Below, in pieces: positions 9,223-22,859 of a stretch of 64,000 nt of DNA. Positions within the stretch are counted from its first letter, which is position 1; each line of letters begins with the position of its first letter. Source of the stretch: Lysobacterales bacterium 15-68-25 (GTDB lineage Bacteria; Pseudomonadota; Gammaproteobacteria; Xanthomonadales; Rhodanobacteraceae); assembly GCA_002279065.1 (NCBI GenBank), contig NCKB01000001.1:186001-250000 (forward strand). The letters are read 5' to 3'. Under the pieces are notes generated by a model. That model worked only from the letters and a program-made list of their open reading frames with translations. It was not told the DNA's origin and ran no database searches. A program made the position numbers and the translations under genes.

Positions 9223-9702
9223 TCATGGGCGGGCTCCGCGGGTGCCAGTGCCGGCAGCCGGCACGTGGGTCGCCTCGACGAGGATCCGTCGCGGCTGGCC
9301 GACCACCTGCACGCCCTGCGCCGCGTAGATCGAGCTCAGCTGCTCCGCGGCCTGCGCGAGGTCGGCGGTGTGGATGTCTGCCACCGGGCGATAAAGGGTG
9401 ACGTCGTAGTCGAGCCGGTAATCCAGCGTGCGACCGGTGTCCTTGGCCCAGCGCTCGAGCAGGCTGCGCAGGGTCTCGTCCATCGGCGCCGCATAGAAGG
9501 TGTACGGGCGCTCGAGCGGGATCTCGGTCGGTCGGGTCGAGAATCGATTCACCGGTTTCCACGAGCCGCGGAAGTCGTGCGGCGGCTGCGTGCCGCACCC
9601 TGAGAGCACGAACGCGGCGAGTAGCGCCATTCCGGTTGCGCGAGCGCGTCGGACGGTGGTGGTTTGGGAGTTCGCCCGTCGGGGCGTGGAAGTCGATCGC
9701 AT
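9223..9702 (-). CDS. virB7: Xanthomonas-type VirB7 lipoprotein with secretin N0-like domain
   Basis: A 159-residue lipoprotein with lipobox LSGC (Cys36). Classical VirB7 is only about 45-65 residues; this one has a folded domain of about 75 residues after the conserved W-K-P-V-N and P-T-E-I-P-L segments. The order FYAAPMDETLRSLLERWAKD, then DYRLDYDV, then VADIHTADLAQAAEQL, then RRILVEA reads as the beta-alpha-beta-beta-alpha-beta pattern of secretin N0/STN domains. That extension is the known hallmark of VirB7 in the Xanthomonas bactericidal T4SS. The ATG at 9702 has AGGAA upstream; an ATG at 9630 would give a shorter signal sequence but lacks a ribosome site. It is the first gene of the virB run. 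Confidence 0.88.
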   Translation of the reverse strand: MRSTSTPRRANSQTTTVRRARATGMALLAAFVLSGCGTQPPHDFRGSWKPVNRFSTRPTEIPLERPYTFYAAPMDETLRSLLERWAKDTGRTLDYRLDYDVTLYRPVADIHTADLAQAAEQLSSIYAAQGVQVVGQPRRILVEATHVPAAGTGTRGARP

Positions 9703-9996
9703 CCTGCGTTCCTGCCTGGCGTGCCGGACATGCCGGCCGTTTCACATCGATCCGTGGGTTCCGCGAGTCCCGTTCGGGCGGGCACGATGGCCGCCACCAC
9801 GCGGGTACGCGGCGACGCTTCGGGATCGGGAGGGTCGTGGCTGCATGCCACCGATGGTTGCTGCCCGTTCCATGGCGTTGCCTTGCACTAGCACTTTCAC
9901 GTGCTCGCGGGAGTTGCGTCCTGCGACGTCCCTCGCGACGCATCCGTACGTGGATGCGCTGCACCGCGCGGCGGTAACGAGAGAGACGCCCCCTGT

Positions 9997-10013
9997 GGAT
10001 GGTCTAACCATCC
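9997..10013. promoter_or_regulatory. Inverted repeat, candidate operator upstream of virB7
   Basis: GGATGGT-CTA-ACCATCC is a perfect 7-bp palindrome with a 3-bp centre, the form of a small dimeric repressor site. It lies next to the AT-richer patch that probably carries the virB promoter, and about 295 bp before the virB7 start. No regulator gene adjoins it, so its partner is unknown. Confidence 0.35.
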
Positions 10014-10409
10014 GACGCGAAGTTTTGCCAAAAGCCGGCGGCCCTGCCAATAGGGAAAACCTTTGCGAAAAATTCCTATGGGCGTGCAGTGCGCGTGTGC
10101 GTTTCAGGCTCCCTTCGGCGCCACGGCGTCAAGGTCCGCGCGGTTCGAAAGAATCCTGTCATGCAGCCCGTGAAGCCTTGCCAGGCAATGCATCGCGCGA
10201 TCCCCTCGGCATTCGTCCGGCGCGTCCGGATGCGCCGTGGCTGCGCCATGTGGCGGTTCGATGGCAGTCGCGAACTGTGCATCCGGTCACGTGCCGCTGC
10301 TCCGAACGGACGTCCAAACCACCCATCACGGATCGGCGAATCTGCGAGCGATTTCACATCCACTGCTGTGGGACAGGCGGCGTTGACGGACAGGAGTTCC
10401 CGACATCCA

Positions 10410-10424
10410 CCGACACGTTGTCGG
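10410..10424. terminator. Short hairpin just after virD4
   Basis: CCGACA-CGT-TGTCGG forms a 6-bp stem 22 bp beyond the virD4 stop, read on the minus strand. No T-run follows, so it is at best a weak terminator or an mRNA 3'-end structure separating virD4 from the virB7 promoter region. Confidence 0.3.
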
Positions 10425-10446
10425 GGATATCCTACGGCGCAGCGTG

Positions 10447-12132
10447 TCAGATCGTCAGTTCGGGGATCGTCACCTTCGGCAGCAGCCGCGAGGTGAAGTG
10501 CTTGTCCCGGTAGTAGCGGATCTTGTCGCACTTCACCGGGTGCGGGATGCCCTCATAGAAGAAGACTTCCTTGCCCGTGCCCATCGCCTTGAGCTCCTGC
10601 GGCAGCATCAGCGCGCGACGCTCCTCGGTGTGGCTGCGCGAGACGTCGGCGCGGGTGCGGCCGCGGGTGACGTTCTGCTTGCGCACCGTGGTGTAGCCGA
10701 GCATCTCGGAATAATCGTTTGCGTCCTGCTGCTCGCGCGGCGCGTAGACGATCTGCAGCGCATGGTTGGTGATCATCGTGCGCGAGACGTCCTTGCCATA
10801 GGTCGCGTCCAGCTGGGCCATGCTCTGGATGATCGGTAGCAGACGGATGTTGTAGCCGGCCATGTACGACACGGCCGAGGCGATGATCTCCACCCGACCG
10901 ATCGAGGTGAACTCGTCCATCAGCAGCAGGCACTGATGCTTCAGCGCCGGGTTGTTCTGCGGCAGCTCGCGTGTGTTGAGGTTGATCAGCTGGCTGAAGA
11001 ACAGGTTCACGATCAGTCGGCTTTCGGCCAGCTTGTTCGGCTGGATGCCGATATAGATGGTCATGCGCTTCCTGCGCACGTCGGTGAGCAGGAAGTCGTC
11101 GGCGCTGGTGGCCGCGTCAAGCACCGGATTGATCCAGGCGTTGAGCGGCTCCTTGAACGTGCCTAGGATCGAGGCGAAGGTCTCCGCTGCCTGCGAAAGC
11201 AGGTTGGCGAAGGTCGACTTCGCGTTGCCACCCAGGAACGGTTGCTGCGCAAGCTGGTGGTAAAACGCCTTCAGCTCGGTGCCGTCGCCGGAGGACAGCC
11301 GGTAGATCTCGCCGAGCGTCGGCTTCGTGCGCAGTGACACCGGCACGCCGCGCCGTTCGGCGTCGTCCCATGCCTCGAACAGGAACAGCGCAAAGGCCAT
11401 GAAGGCGTTGCGTGCCTGGCTGACCCAGAACTTCTGGTCGTCGGCGCCGTCCGGGTAGAGCATCGCGGCGATGCTCATCAGGTCCGAGACGCGGAAGGCC
11501 GGATCGCTGGAGACATAGCTGAGCGGATTCCAGCGGTGGGTGCGGCGGTCCTCGGCAAAGGGATTGAACAGGAACACCTCCTGCCCCTGCGCCGCGCGCC
11601 AGCCGCTGGTGAGTTCGTAGTTTTCCTGCTTGATGTCCAGCACCACCACCGACTCGCGGTACTCCAGCAGGTTGGGGATGACTACGCCCACGCCCTTGCC
11701 CGAACGGGTGGGCGCGGCAAGGATCACGAACTGTTGGCCGCTGAGCCGCACAAGCCGGCCACGGTGTTTGCCGACCAGGATGCCGTCGTCCGTGGGCTTG
11801 AACAGGCCGTGGCTAGCCAGCTCGCCACCCCGGGCGAATCGAGCGTCACCGTGCAGGGAAGGCTGCTTCGAGCGCAGCAGGTAGTAGATCGCGATCGCCC
11901 CGAGCAGCAGCGGCAGCCCGAACCCGAATACGCCGGCGGCCTGGATGCGCGAGGCGTAAGGCTGCACGGCAGGCAAATCGAGCGCACGGGCGTAGGTATA
12001 GAAAGCGTTCCATCGCCACGGCTGCCCGGTCAATCCGAGGAAGCGGAGCGTGAGCCACCCCGCCAGCGCGTTGCCCACCGCGAGCGAGCCGATAGCCAGT
12101 ACGACGGCGAACCATCCCTTCGTCTTGCGCAT
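10447..12132 (-). CDS. virD4: T4SS coupling protein VirD4
   Basis: A 561-residue VirD4/TraG coupling ATPase that recruits substrates to the secretion channel. Two N-terminal membrane helices (about 8-30 and 66-86) precede the nucleotide-binding domain. Walker A APTRSGKG is at 140-147, the Walker B region contains LLLMDEF, and the TraG motif IIQSMAQL follows. The all-alpha domain, which in Xanthomonas binds effector C-terminal XVIPCD domains, would lie at about 190-320. It lies upstream of virB7 on the same strand, the order of antibacterial X-T4SS loci. The fds operon ends 122 bp upstream on the same strand. Confidence 0.95.
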   Translation of the reverse strand: MRKTKGWFAVVLAIGSLAVGNALAGWLTLRFLGLTGQPWRWNAFYTYARALDLPAVQPYASRIQAAGVFGFGLPLLLGAIAIYYLLRSKQPSLHGDARFARGGELASHGLFKPTDDGILVGKHRGRLVRLSGQQFVILAAPTRSGKGVGVVIPNLLEYRESVVVLDIKQENYELTSGWRAAQGQEVFLFNPFAEDRRTHRWNPLSYVSSDPAFRVSDLMSIAAMLYPDGADDQKFWVSQARNAFMAFALFLFEAWDDAERRGVPVSLRTKPTLGEIYRLSSGDGTELKAFYHQLAQQPFLGGNAKSTFANLLSQAAETFASILGTFKEPLNAWINPVLDAATSADDFLLTDVRRKRMTIYIGIQPNKLAESRLIVNLFFSQLINLNTRELPQNNPALKHQCLLLMDEFTSIGRVEIIASAVSYMAGYNIRLLPIIQSMAQLDATYGKDVSRTMITNHALQIVYAPREQQDANDYSEMLGYTTVRKQNVTRGRTRADVSRSHTEERRALMLPQELKAMGTGKEVFFYEGIPHPVKCDKIRYYRDKHFTSRLLPKVTIPELTI

Positions 12133-12254
12133 GCCATCCCATCCTTGGTGTGGAGCGGGGATGTTATGCCAGCCGGTACGCCAATCGGTGTCGGCGACGC
12201 GCGCGGATCTCCGCAGGCCGGGCCTGCGTCACAACATACCGGGGAGCTCCAGGC

Positions 12255-12485
12255 TCAGGCGGCGGCGGAGGAGAGCGAGGCGAGTTTCTGCACGGCCTCG
12301 CGCGCCAGCGGTTCCAGGCCGTCGCCGCCGGCGTGCAGGTGCTCGATGATCTGCTTGCGCATCACCGGGTCCCAGAACTTCTTCAGGTGGTCGGCCACAC
12401 CGGCCACGCCGGCGGCGTGGTCGGGTTCGGCGGCGAAGTAGTTCGCGATGTCGTTGACCATCCGGGTGAGGGTATCGATGTTCAT
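12255..12485 (-). CDS. fdsD: NAD-dependent formate dehydrogenase delta subunit
   Basis: A 76-residue protein starting MNIDTLTRMVNDIANYFAAE, matching the small FdsD family (formate dehydrogenase delta subunit). The pattern is a helical N-terminus, then DHLKKFWDPVMRKQI and a C-terminal helix ending in L-A-S-L. FdsD has no cofactor; in Rhodobacter and Cupriavidus it is needed for an active, stable complex. It is the last gene of the operon, 80 bp after fdsA. The ATG at 12485 is the natural start; longer readings of the frame run inside fdsA. Confidence 0.9.
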   Translation of the reverse strand: MNIDTLTRMVNDIANYFAAEPDHAAGVAGVADHLKKFWDPVMRKQIIEHLHAGGDGLEPLAREAVQKLASLSSAAA

Positions 12486-12565
12486 GTCGGAGTGGTCCGC
12501 AGCAGGTGGGTTCGGGGTCGGGAAGGAGCGGCGGCCGCGGGCATCGTGCCGCGGCCGCCATGCGG

Positions 12566-15448
12566 TCAGTCGGCGGTTTCGGCAGCCTTGAGCAGGTCCT
12601 GCTGCTGCTGGTCGAAGCTCTGGAAGCGCTTCTGCCAGGCCGAGGGCTCGCTCACCCGGGTCACCTGCACAGCGGTCACCTTGTACTCGGGGCAGTTGGT
12701 GGCCCAGTCGGAGTTGTCGGTGGTGATCACGTTGGCGCCGGAGCCCGGGAAGTGGAACGTGGTGTAGACCACGCCCGGCTGCATGCGGTCGGCCACCTTG
12801 GCGCGCAGCACGGTTTCGCCGCTGCGGCTGGAGATGCCGACCCAGTCGCCGTCCTTGATGCCGCGCTCTTCCGCGTCGTGCGGATGGATTTCCAGGCGGT
12901 CCTCTTCGTGCCACATGGAGTTGGCGGTGCGGCGGGTCTGCGCGCCCACGTTGTACTGGCTGAGGATGCGGCCGGTGGTGAGGATCAGCGGATGCTCGGC
13001 GTTGACCTTCTCGCGGGTGGGCACGTACTCGGTGAGCATGAAGCGGCCCTTGCCGCGCACGAACTCGTCCACGTGCATCACCGGGGTGCCTTCCGGGTGC
13101 TCCTCGTTGCACGGCCACTGCACCGAGCCGAGGCGGTCGATCTTCTCGAAGCTGACGCCGTGGAAGGTGGGGGTGAGCGCGGCGATCTCGTCCATGATCT
13201 CGGACGGGTGCGTGTAGTGCATCGGGTAGCCCATCGCCTGCGCGATCAGCTGGGTGATCTCCCAGTCGGCGTAGCCGGACTGCGGCTTCATCACCTTGCG
13301 CACCAGCGAGATACGACGCTCGGCGTTGGTGAAGGTGCCGTCCTTCTCCAGGAACGAGCTACCCGGCAGGAACACGTGGGCGTACTTGGCCGTCTCGTTG
13401 AGGAACAGGTCCTGCACCACCACGCACTCCATCGCGCTGAGCGCGGCGGTGACGTGCTGGGTGTCCGGGTCGGACTGGGCGATGTCCTCGCCCTCCACGT
13501 ACAGGCCCTTGAAGCTGCCGTCGAGCGCGGCCTCGAACATGTTCGGGATGCGCAGGCCCGGCTCGTCCAGCAGCGGCACGCCCCAGGCCTTCTCGAACAG
13601 CTGGCGGGTGGCGGTGTCGCTGACGTGGCGATAGCCCGGGAACTCGTGCGGGAACGAGCCCATGTCGCACGAGCCCTGCACGTTGTTCTGGCCGCGCAGC
13701 GGGTTCACGCCTACGCCCTCGCGGCCGATGTTGCCGGTGGCCATGGCGAGGTTGGCGATGCCCATCACCGCGGTGGAGCCCTGCGCGTGCTCGGTGACGC
13801 CCAGGCCGTAGTAGATCGCGCCGTTGCCGCCGGTGGCGTACAGGCGCGCGGCGCCGCGCACCAGGGCGGCCGGCACGCCGGTGGTCGCTTCCATCGCCTC
13901 GGGGCTGTACTTGTCCTGCGAGACGAAATCCTTCCAGTGCTGGAAGGCTTCCGGCTCGCAGCGGGCGGCGACGAAGTCGTCCTTCACCAGCCCTTCGGTG
14001 ACGATCACGTGGGCCAGCGTATTGAGCACCGCCACGTTGGTGCCGGGCTTGAGCTTGAGGTGGTAGTCAGCCTTGATGTGCGGCGAGCGCACCAGGTCGA
14101 TGCGGCGCGGGTCAATGACGATCAGCTTGGCGCCCTGGCGCAGCCGCTGCTTCATCTTGGAGCCGAACACCGGATGCGCGTCGGTGGGGTTGGCGCCGAT
14201 CACCAGCACCACGTCGGTCTGCTCGATCGAGTCGAAGTCCTGCGTGCCGGCCGATTCGCCCAGCGTGGACTTCAGGCCGTAGCCGGTCGGCGAATGGCAG
14301 ACGCGGGCGCAGGTGTCGACGTTGTTGTTGCCGAAGCCGGCGCGCACCAGCTTCTGCACGAGGTAGGTCTCCTCGTTGGTACAGCGCGAGGAGGTGATGC
14401 CGCCGACCGCGTGCTTGCCGTACTGGCCCTGGATGCGCTTGAACTCGCTGGCGACGTGGGCGATGGCCTCGTCCCAGCTCACCGCCTGCCACGGGTCGCT
14501 GATCTTCGCGCGGATCATCGGCGTGGTGATGCGGTCCGGGTGGGTGGCGTAGCCGATCGCGAAACGGCCCTTCACGCAGGAGTGGCCGTGGTTCGCCTGG
14601 CCCTCCACGTTCGGCACCATGCGCACGATCTCCTCGCCCTTCATCTCGGCGCGGAAGCTGCAGCCGACGCCGCAATAGGCGCAGGTGGTGGTGACGCTGT
14701 GCTCGGCCTGGCCGCGCTCGATCAGGCTGTTCTCGCTGAGCGTGGCGGTGGGGCAGGCCTGCACGCAGGCGCCGCAGGACACGCACTCGGAGTCGAGGAA
14801 GGCCTCGTCCTGGCTGGGGGACACCTTGGAATCGAAGCCGCGGCCCTGGATGGTCAGCGCGAAGGTGCCCTGCACCTCGTCGCAGGCGCGCACGCAGCGC
14901 GAGCAGACGATGCACTTGGACGGGTCGAAGGTGAAGTACGGGGTGGAGGTGTCCTTGGCCACGAACAACGGGTTGGCGCTGCCGTCGGACTGCTTCGCAT
15001 AGACATGGTTGGCGCCGTCGTAGCCGTAGCGCACCTCGCGCAGGCCGACCACGCCAGCCATGTCCTGCAGCTCGCAGTGGCCGTTGGCGGGGCAGGTGAG
15101 GCAGTCCAGCGGGTGGTCGGAGATGTACAGCTCCATCACGCCGCGGCGGATCTCGGCCAGTTTCGGCGTCTGCGTGGCGACCTTCATGCCCTCGGTCACC
15201 GGCGTGGTGCAGGAGGCCGGGTAGCCGCGGCGACCCTCGATCTCCACCAGGCACAACCGGCACGAACCGAACGCGTCGAGCATCTCGGTGGCGCATAGCT
15301 TGGGGATGGCGATGCCGGCCAGCGAGGCGGCGCGCATCACCGAGGTGCCTTCCGGCACCGCGATCGCGCGGCCGTCGATCTCCAGCGAGACGGTCTTCGT
15401 GGAGACGGTGGCGGGGGTGCCGCGATCGATTTCGACGATGGAAAGCAT
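12566..15448 (-). CDS. fdsA: NAD-dependent formate dehydrogenase, molybdenum catalytic subunit
   Basis: A 960-residue FdsA, the bis-MGD molybdenum (or tungsten) subunit that oxidises formate to CO2 in the cytoplasm. From N to C it has a ferredoxin-like [2Fe-2S] domain (cysteines around CATEMLDAFGSCRLC), a His-Cys3 cluster (HPLDCLTCPANGHC), two ferredoxin [4Fe-4S] motifs (CIVCSRCVRAC and CVSCGACVQAC), and the proximal [4Fe-4S] motif CAYCGVGC. The active-site cysteine lies in RVCHSPTGYG, so this is a Cys enzyme, not selenocysteine. The ATG at 15448 follows GGAGGTT upstream. Length matches FdsA of other proteobacteria. Confidence 0.97.
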   Translation of the reverse strand: MLSIVEIDRGTPATVSTKTVSLEIDGRAIAVPEGTSVMRAASLAGIAIPKLCATEMLDAFGSCRLCLVEIEGRRGYPASCTTPVTEGMKVATQTPKLAEIRRGVMELYISDHPLDCLTCPANGHCELQDMAGVVGLREVRYGYDGANHVYAKQSDGSANPLFVAKDTSTPYFTFDPSKCIVCSRCVRACDEVQGTFALTIQGRGFDSKVSPSQDEAFLDSECVSCGACVQACPTATLSENSLIERGQAEHSVTTTCAYCGVGCSFRAEMKGEEIVRMVPNVEGQANHGHSCVKGRFAIGYATHPDRITTPMIRAKISDPWQAVSWDEAIAHVASEFKRIQGQYGKHAVGGITSSRCTNEETYLVQKLVRAGFGNNNVDTCARVCHSPTGYGLKSTLGESAGTQDFDSIEQTDVVLVIGANPTDAHPVFGSKMKQRLRQGAKLIVIDPRRIDLVRSPHIKADYHLKLKPGTNVAVLNTLAHVIVTEGLVKDDFVAARCEPEAFQHWKDFVSQDKYSPEAMEATTGVPAALVRGAARLYATGGNGAIYYGLGVTEHAQGSTAVMGIANLAMATGNIGREGVGVNPLRGQNNVQGSCDMGSFPHEFPGYRHVSDTATRQLFEKAWGVPLLDEPGLRIPNMFEAALDGSFKGLYVEGEDIAQSDPDTQHVTAALSAMECVVVQDLFLNETAKYAHVFLPGSSFLEKDGTFTNAERRISLVRKVMKPQSGYADWEITQLIAQAMGYPMHYTHPSEIMDEIAALTPTFHGVSFEKIDRLGSVQWPCNEEHPEGTPVMHVDEFVRGKGRFMLTEYVPTREKVNAEHPLILTTGRILSQYNVGAQTRRTANSMWHEEDRLEIHPHDAEERGIKDGDWVGISSRSGETVLRAKVADRMQPGVVYTTFHFPGSGANVITTDNSDWATNCPEYKVTAVQVTRVSEPSAWQKRFQSFDQQQQDLLKAAETAD

Positions 15449-15474
15449 GGGGGAACCTCCAGCGCGCGGTGCCG

Positions 15475-17013
15475 TCAGGCGGTGCGCGCGAAATCTTCGG
15501 GGTAATGATCCAGCGCGCTTAGCACGGGGAACGGCGCCATGCCGCCCAGCGCGCAGAGGGAACCGTGCAGCATGGTCTGGCAGAGATCGCGCAGCAGGGC
15601 CTCGTTGCGGTCGCGCTCGACGTTGGCGCGCATGCGGTCGATCACTTCCACGCCGCGGGTTGAACCGATCCGGCACGGCGTGCACTTGCCGCAGGACTCG
15701 ATCGCGCAGAACTCCATTGCGTAGCGGGCCATGGCTGCCATGTCGACGCTGTCGTCGAAGGCGACCAGGCCGCCGTGGCCGATCATGCCGCCGATCGCCG
15801 CGAACGCCTCGTAGTCCATCGGCGTGTCGTAGCGCGACGGCGGGATGTAGGCGCCGAGCGGACCGCCGAGCTGCACGGTCTTCATCGGCTTGCCGGTGGC
15901 GGTGCCGCCGCCGAAGTCCTCGACCAGTTCCTTCAACGTGACGCCGAAGGCCTTCTCGACCAGGCCGGGGTGCTTCAGGTTGCCGGCGAGCTGGAACGGC
16001 AGCGTGCCGCGCGAGCGGCCCATGCCGAAGTCGCGGTAGTGCGCCGCGCCCTTGTCCAGGATGCCGGGCACCGAGCACAGCGTGACCACGTTGTTGATCA
16101 CCGTCGGCTTGCCGAACAGGCCCTCGATCGCCGGCAGCGGCGGCTTGAAGCGGACCATGCCGCGCTTGCCTTCCAGCGATTCGAGCAGCGAGGTCTCCTC
16201 GCCGCAGATATAGGCGCCGGCGGCCATGCGCACTTCCAGGTGGAAGGCCTTGCCGCTGCCGCGCACGTCGTCGCCCAGGTAACCGGCCGTCTCCGCCGCG
16301 GCGATGGCGGCGTTCAGCGCGTCGCGGGCGTGCGGATACTCGCAGCGCAGATAGATGTAGCCCCGGGTGGCGCCGACGGCGAGGCCGGCGATGGTCATGC
16401 CCTCGACGAGCACGAACGGGTCGCCCTCCATCAGCATGCGGTCGGCGAAGGTGCCCGAGTCGCCCTCGTCGGCGTTGCAGACGATGTACTTCTGGTCGGC
16501 GCTGGCGTCGTGGCAGGTCTTCCACTTGATGCCAGTGGGGAAGGCCGCACCGCCGCGGCCGCGCAGGCCGGAGTCGGTGACCGCCTGCACGATGGCCGCC
16601 GGCTGCATCGCCAGCGCGTTGTCGAGCCCGCGGTAACCGCCGTGGGCGCGGTAGTCGTCCAGGCTGCGCGGATCGACGATGCCGACGCGGGCAAACGTCA
16701 ACCGCTCCTGTTTGGCCAGGTAGGGAATCTGTTCGGTCGGACCCAGTGCCAGCGCGTGCTTGCCGCCATGAAGGAAATCGGCATCGAACAGCGCGGCGAC
16801 ATCGGCGGCCTGCACCGGCCCGTAGGCGACGCGGCCCTCGGGCGTCGCGACCTCGACCATCGGCTCCAGCCAGTACAGGCCGCGCGAGCCGTTGCGCACG
16901 AGCGTGACATCGATACCGCGACGCGCGGCCTCGGCGGCGATCGCCGAAGCGGTCGCCTCCGCGCCCAGCGAGAGGGCGCTGGCGTCGCGGGGAACGTAGA
17001 CGGTGAAACTCAT
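15475..17013 (-). CDS. fdsB: NAD-dependent formate dehydrogenase, NADH/FMN subunit
   Basis: A 512-residue FdsB, homologous to NuoF. It binds FMN and NAD and carries a [4Fe-4S] cluster, passing electrons from FdsA to NAD+. The N-terminal thioredoxin-like domain (about 1-100) is typical of FdsB and not NuoF itself. The glycine-rich FMN/NADH region [16 protein letters not shown] is followed by the cluster motif [12 protein letters not shown]. The ATG overlaps the fdsG stop (ATGA), showing tight coupling; fdsA starts 26 bp downstream. Confidence 0.97.
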   Translation of the reverse strand: MSFTVYVPRDASALSLGAEATASAIAAEAARRGIDVTLVRNGSRGLYWLEPMVEVATPEGRVAYGPVQAADVAALFDADFLHGGKHALALGPTEQIPYLAKQERLTFARVGIVDPRSLDDYRAHGGYRGLDNALAMQPAAIVQAVTDSGLRGRGGAAFPTGIKWKTCHDASADQKYIVCNADEGDSGTFADRMLMEGDPFVLVEGMTIAGLAVGATRGYIYLRCEYPHARDALNAAIAAAETAGYLGDDVRGSGKAFHLEVRMAAGAYICGEETSLLESLEGKRGMVRFKPPLPAIEGLFGKPTVINNVVTLCSVPGILDKGAAHYRDFGMGRSRGTLPFQLAGNLKHPGLVEKAFGVTLKELVEDFGGGTATGKPMKTVQLGGPLGAYIPPSRYDTPMDYEAFAAIGGMIGHGGLVAFDDSVDMAAMARYAMEFCAIESCGKCTPCRIGSTRGVEVIDRMRANVERDRNEALLRDLCQTMLHGSLCALGGMAPFPVLSALDHYPEDFARTA

Positions 17014-17531
17014 GAAGCCTCCCGGGCGGCCTTCAGCCAGGCATCGAAGCGCTCCGGCGTCATCCGCCCGTGCAGTTCCTCGTCGACCATCACGGCCGGC
17101 GAACAGGCGCAGTTGCCCAGACAGTAGACCGGTTCCAGCGTAAAGAGCCCGTCATCCGTGGTTTCGTGGAAATCCACGTCCAGCCTTTGCTTGACGTGGC
17201 TTTCCAGCGCCGCGGCGCCCATCGCCTGGCACGACTCGGCGCGGCACAGGTAGACGATCCGCTTGCCGGACGGCCGGGTGCGGAAGAAGTGGTAGAAGCT
17301 GACCACGCCGTGCACGTCGGCGCGGGACAGGTTGAGCTCCCGCGCGATCAGCGCGACGGCGCCCTCGGGCACGTAACCCAGTGCTTCCTGCACACCGTGC
17401 AGGACAGGCAGCAGGGCGCCCGGCTGATCCTTCAGCCGGGCGGTGACCTCGAGCACCGCGGCGTGGCTCTCCGGGGAGAGCCACTTGGTGTTGTCCTGCG
17501 GGCCGGAGCCCGCACGTGCCGCGTGTTTCAT
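17010..17531 (-). CDS. fdsG: NAD-dependent formate dehydrogenase, [2Fe-2S] gamma subunit
   Basis: A 173-residue NuoE-like subunit. The thioredoxin-fold [2Fe-2S] domain has its four cysteines in [10 protein letters not shown] and CLGNCACSP. It sits with FdsB in the NADH-side electron-transfer half of the complex. It is the second gene of the run, 14 bp after the OFA transporter and overlapping fdsB. Confidence 0.96.
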   Translation of the reverse strand: MKHAARAGSGPQDNTKWLSPESHAAVLEVTARLKDQPGALLPVLHGVQEALGYVPEGAVALIARELNLSRADVHGVVSFYHFFRTRPSGKRIVYLCRAESCQAMGAAALESHVKQRLDVDFHETTDDGLFTLEPVYCLGNCACSPAVMVDEELHGRMTPERFDAWLKAAREAS

Positions 17532-17545
17532 GGTGTCGAACCTTT

Positions 17546-21798
<4,253 letters not shown>

Positions 21799-21820
21799 GG
21801 CACAAGGGCATGACCGCGGA

Positions 21821-21849
21821 ACGGGGCGCATGGCGCCCCGTTTTTTTTT
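21821..21849 (+). terminator. Rho-independent terminator of icd
   Basis: A perfect 9-bp stem ACGGGGCGC / GCGCCCCGT with a 3-base loop, followed directly by nine T residues, begins 22 bp after the icd stop. There is no T-run on the opposite side, so it acts only on the rightward transcript, although lysE converges on it. Confidence 0.95.
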
Positions 21850-21858
21850 GCGTAACGG

Positions 21859-22491
21859 TCAGTGGCGCTCTTGCATGGCCATCCGCATGGCCAGGCCGGC
21901 CAGTACGGTGCCCATCAGCCAGCGCTGCACGTTCAACCACCCCGGGCGCCGCGCCAGGAAAGCCGCGATCGCGCCGGCCGACAGCACGATGCTGGCGTTC
22001 ACCGCCACGCTGACCAGGATCTGCACACCGCCCAGCACCAGCGACTGCCGCAGCACGTCGCCGTGGCCGGGGACAATGAACTGTGGCAGCAGCGACAGGT
22101 ACAGCACGGCGATCTTCGGGTTCAGCAGATTGGTCAGGAAGCCCGTGGCGAACAATCGCACCGGCGGAATGGGGGCAAGCGCCCGCGGTTGCAGCGGCGA
22201 GCGACCGCCGGGCCGGAGCGCCTGCCAGGCCAGATAGGCAAGGTAGGCGGCACCCCCCAGTCGCAGGACATCGTAGGCGAGCGGCACGGTGAGCAGCAGG
22301 GCGGTGATGCCGAGGACCGCGCTCAGCAGGTAGAACACAAAGCCCAGCGCCACGCCGGCCAGCGACACCAGCCCGGCCGGGCGTCCCTGGCAGAGCGTGC
22401 GCGAGACCAGATAGATCATGTTCGGGCCGGGCGTGAGGACCAGACCCAGGGCAACCAGGCCGAAGGCGAGCAGTTTGGAAATTTCGGGCAC
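21859..22491 (-). CDS. LysE/RhtB family amino-acid exporter
   Basis: A 210-residue membrane protein with about six hydrophobic helices. The LysE signature [15 protein letters not shown] is near residues 20-34, [16 protein letters not shown] follows, and the conserved [19 protein letters not shown] is in the second half. LysE/RhtB carriers export amino acids such as lysine, homoserine or threonine. The substrate cannot be read from the sequence. It converges on icd and is divergent from the beta-lactamase gene. Confidence 0.9.
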   Translation of the reverse strand: MPEISKLLAFGLVALGLVLTPGPNMIYLVSRTLCQGRPAGLVSLAGVALGFVFYLLSAVLGITALLLTVPLAYDVLRLGGAAYLAYLAWQALRPGGRSPLQPRALAPIPPVRLFATGFLTNLLNPKIAVLYLSLLPQFIVPGHGDVLRQSLVLGGVQILVSVAVNASIVLSAGAIAAFLARRPGWLNVQRWLMGTVLAGLAMRMAMQERH

Positions 22492-22859
22492 GGGGCACTC
22501 CCATCATGGCGATCAGGACATGCCCAGGCGCGCGGCTCGCGGAGCGTTCGCGTTCCCCGATGGTGACCCATCCGAAGCGCCAGTAGCGCGAACCTGCGCA
22601 GTATCCCACCGTCAGGCGGGACCCGCGAGAGCGGAGCACTTGCCCACGGCAGGTCATCGGCGGCTCAGGTGGCCGCCGCAGGCATGATCGCCCTTCTTCC
22701 CGGGCTTGCCGCATGATGCTGTCGTGTCGCCGCGCTGCCCTCCCGCCGCGGCAGCGGGGTTATGCTGCCTGCAGGTTTCCACGCACCGGGCCGTGGTGCG
22801 CCATCTCGATGTGGCCGACTGGAGCGCTTGCCGATCAATCGATCCAGGGAGAACCCACG
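22492..22859. promoter_or_regulatory. Divergent region between lysE and the beta-lactamase gene
   Basis: 368 bp without a supported gene. No divergent AmpR-type regulator is present here, so there is no sign of the classical inducible arrangement for this class A enzyme. No clear promoter hexamers or operators were found by eye. Confidence 0.4.

Larger units (their letters stand above)
9703..10446. promoter_or_regulatory. virB7-virD4 intergenic regulatory region (744 bp)
   Basis: No credible gene is visible on either strand; the open frames here are short, Arg/Ser-rich and show no family features. The region must carry the promoter of the virB7-virB6 run. It holds a locally AT-richer patch (10020-10080) with repeated TTGGCA motifs on the minus strand about 19 bp apart. 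It also holds one 7-bp perfect inverted repeat and, close to the virD4 stop, a short hairpin. Related bacteria are known to have a long leader before virB7, so a long regulated 5' UTR is plausible here, as inference. Confidence 0.5.

Noticed and set aside
9742-10050. A 102-codon frame in the virB7-virD4 gap, considered as an immunity protein
   Set aside because: It has no signal peptide or lipobox, is Arg/Ser/Gly-rich, overlaps the palindrome and AT-rich patch, and lacks a ribosome site.
12506-15298. A 930-codon open frame opposite fdsA
   Set aside because: Antisense shadow of fdsA; all cofactor motifs are on the minus strand.
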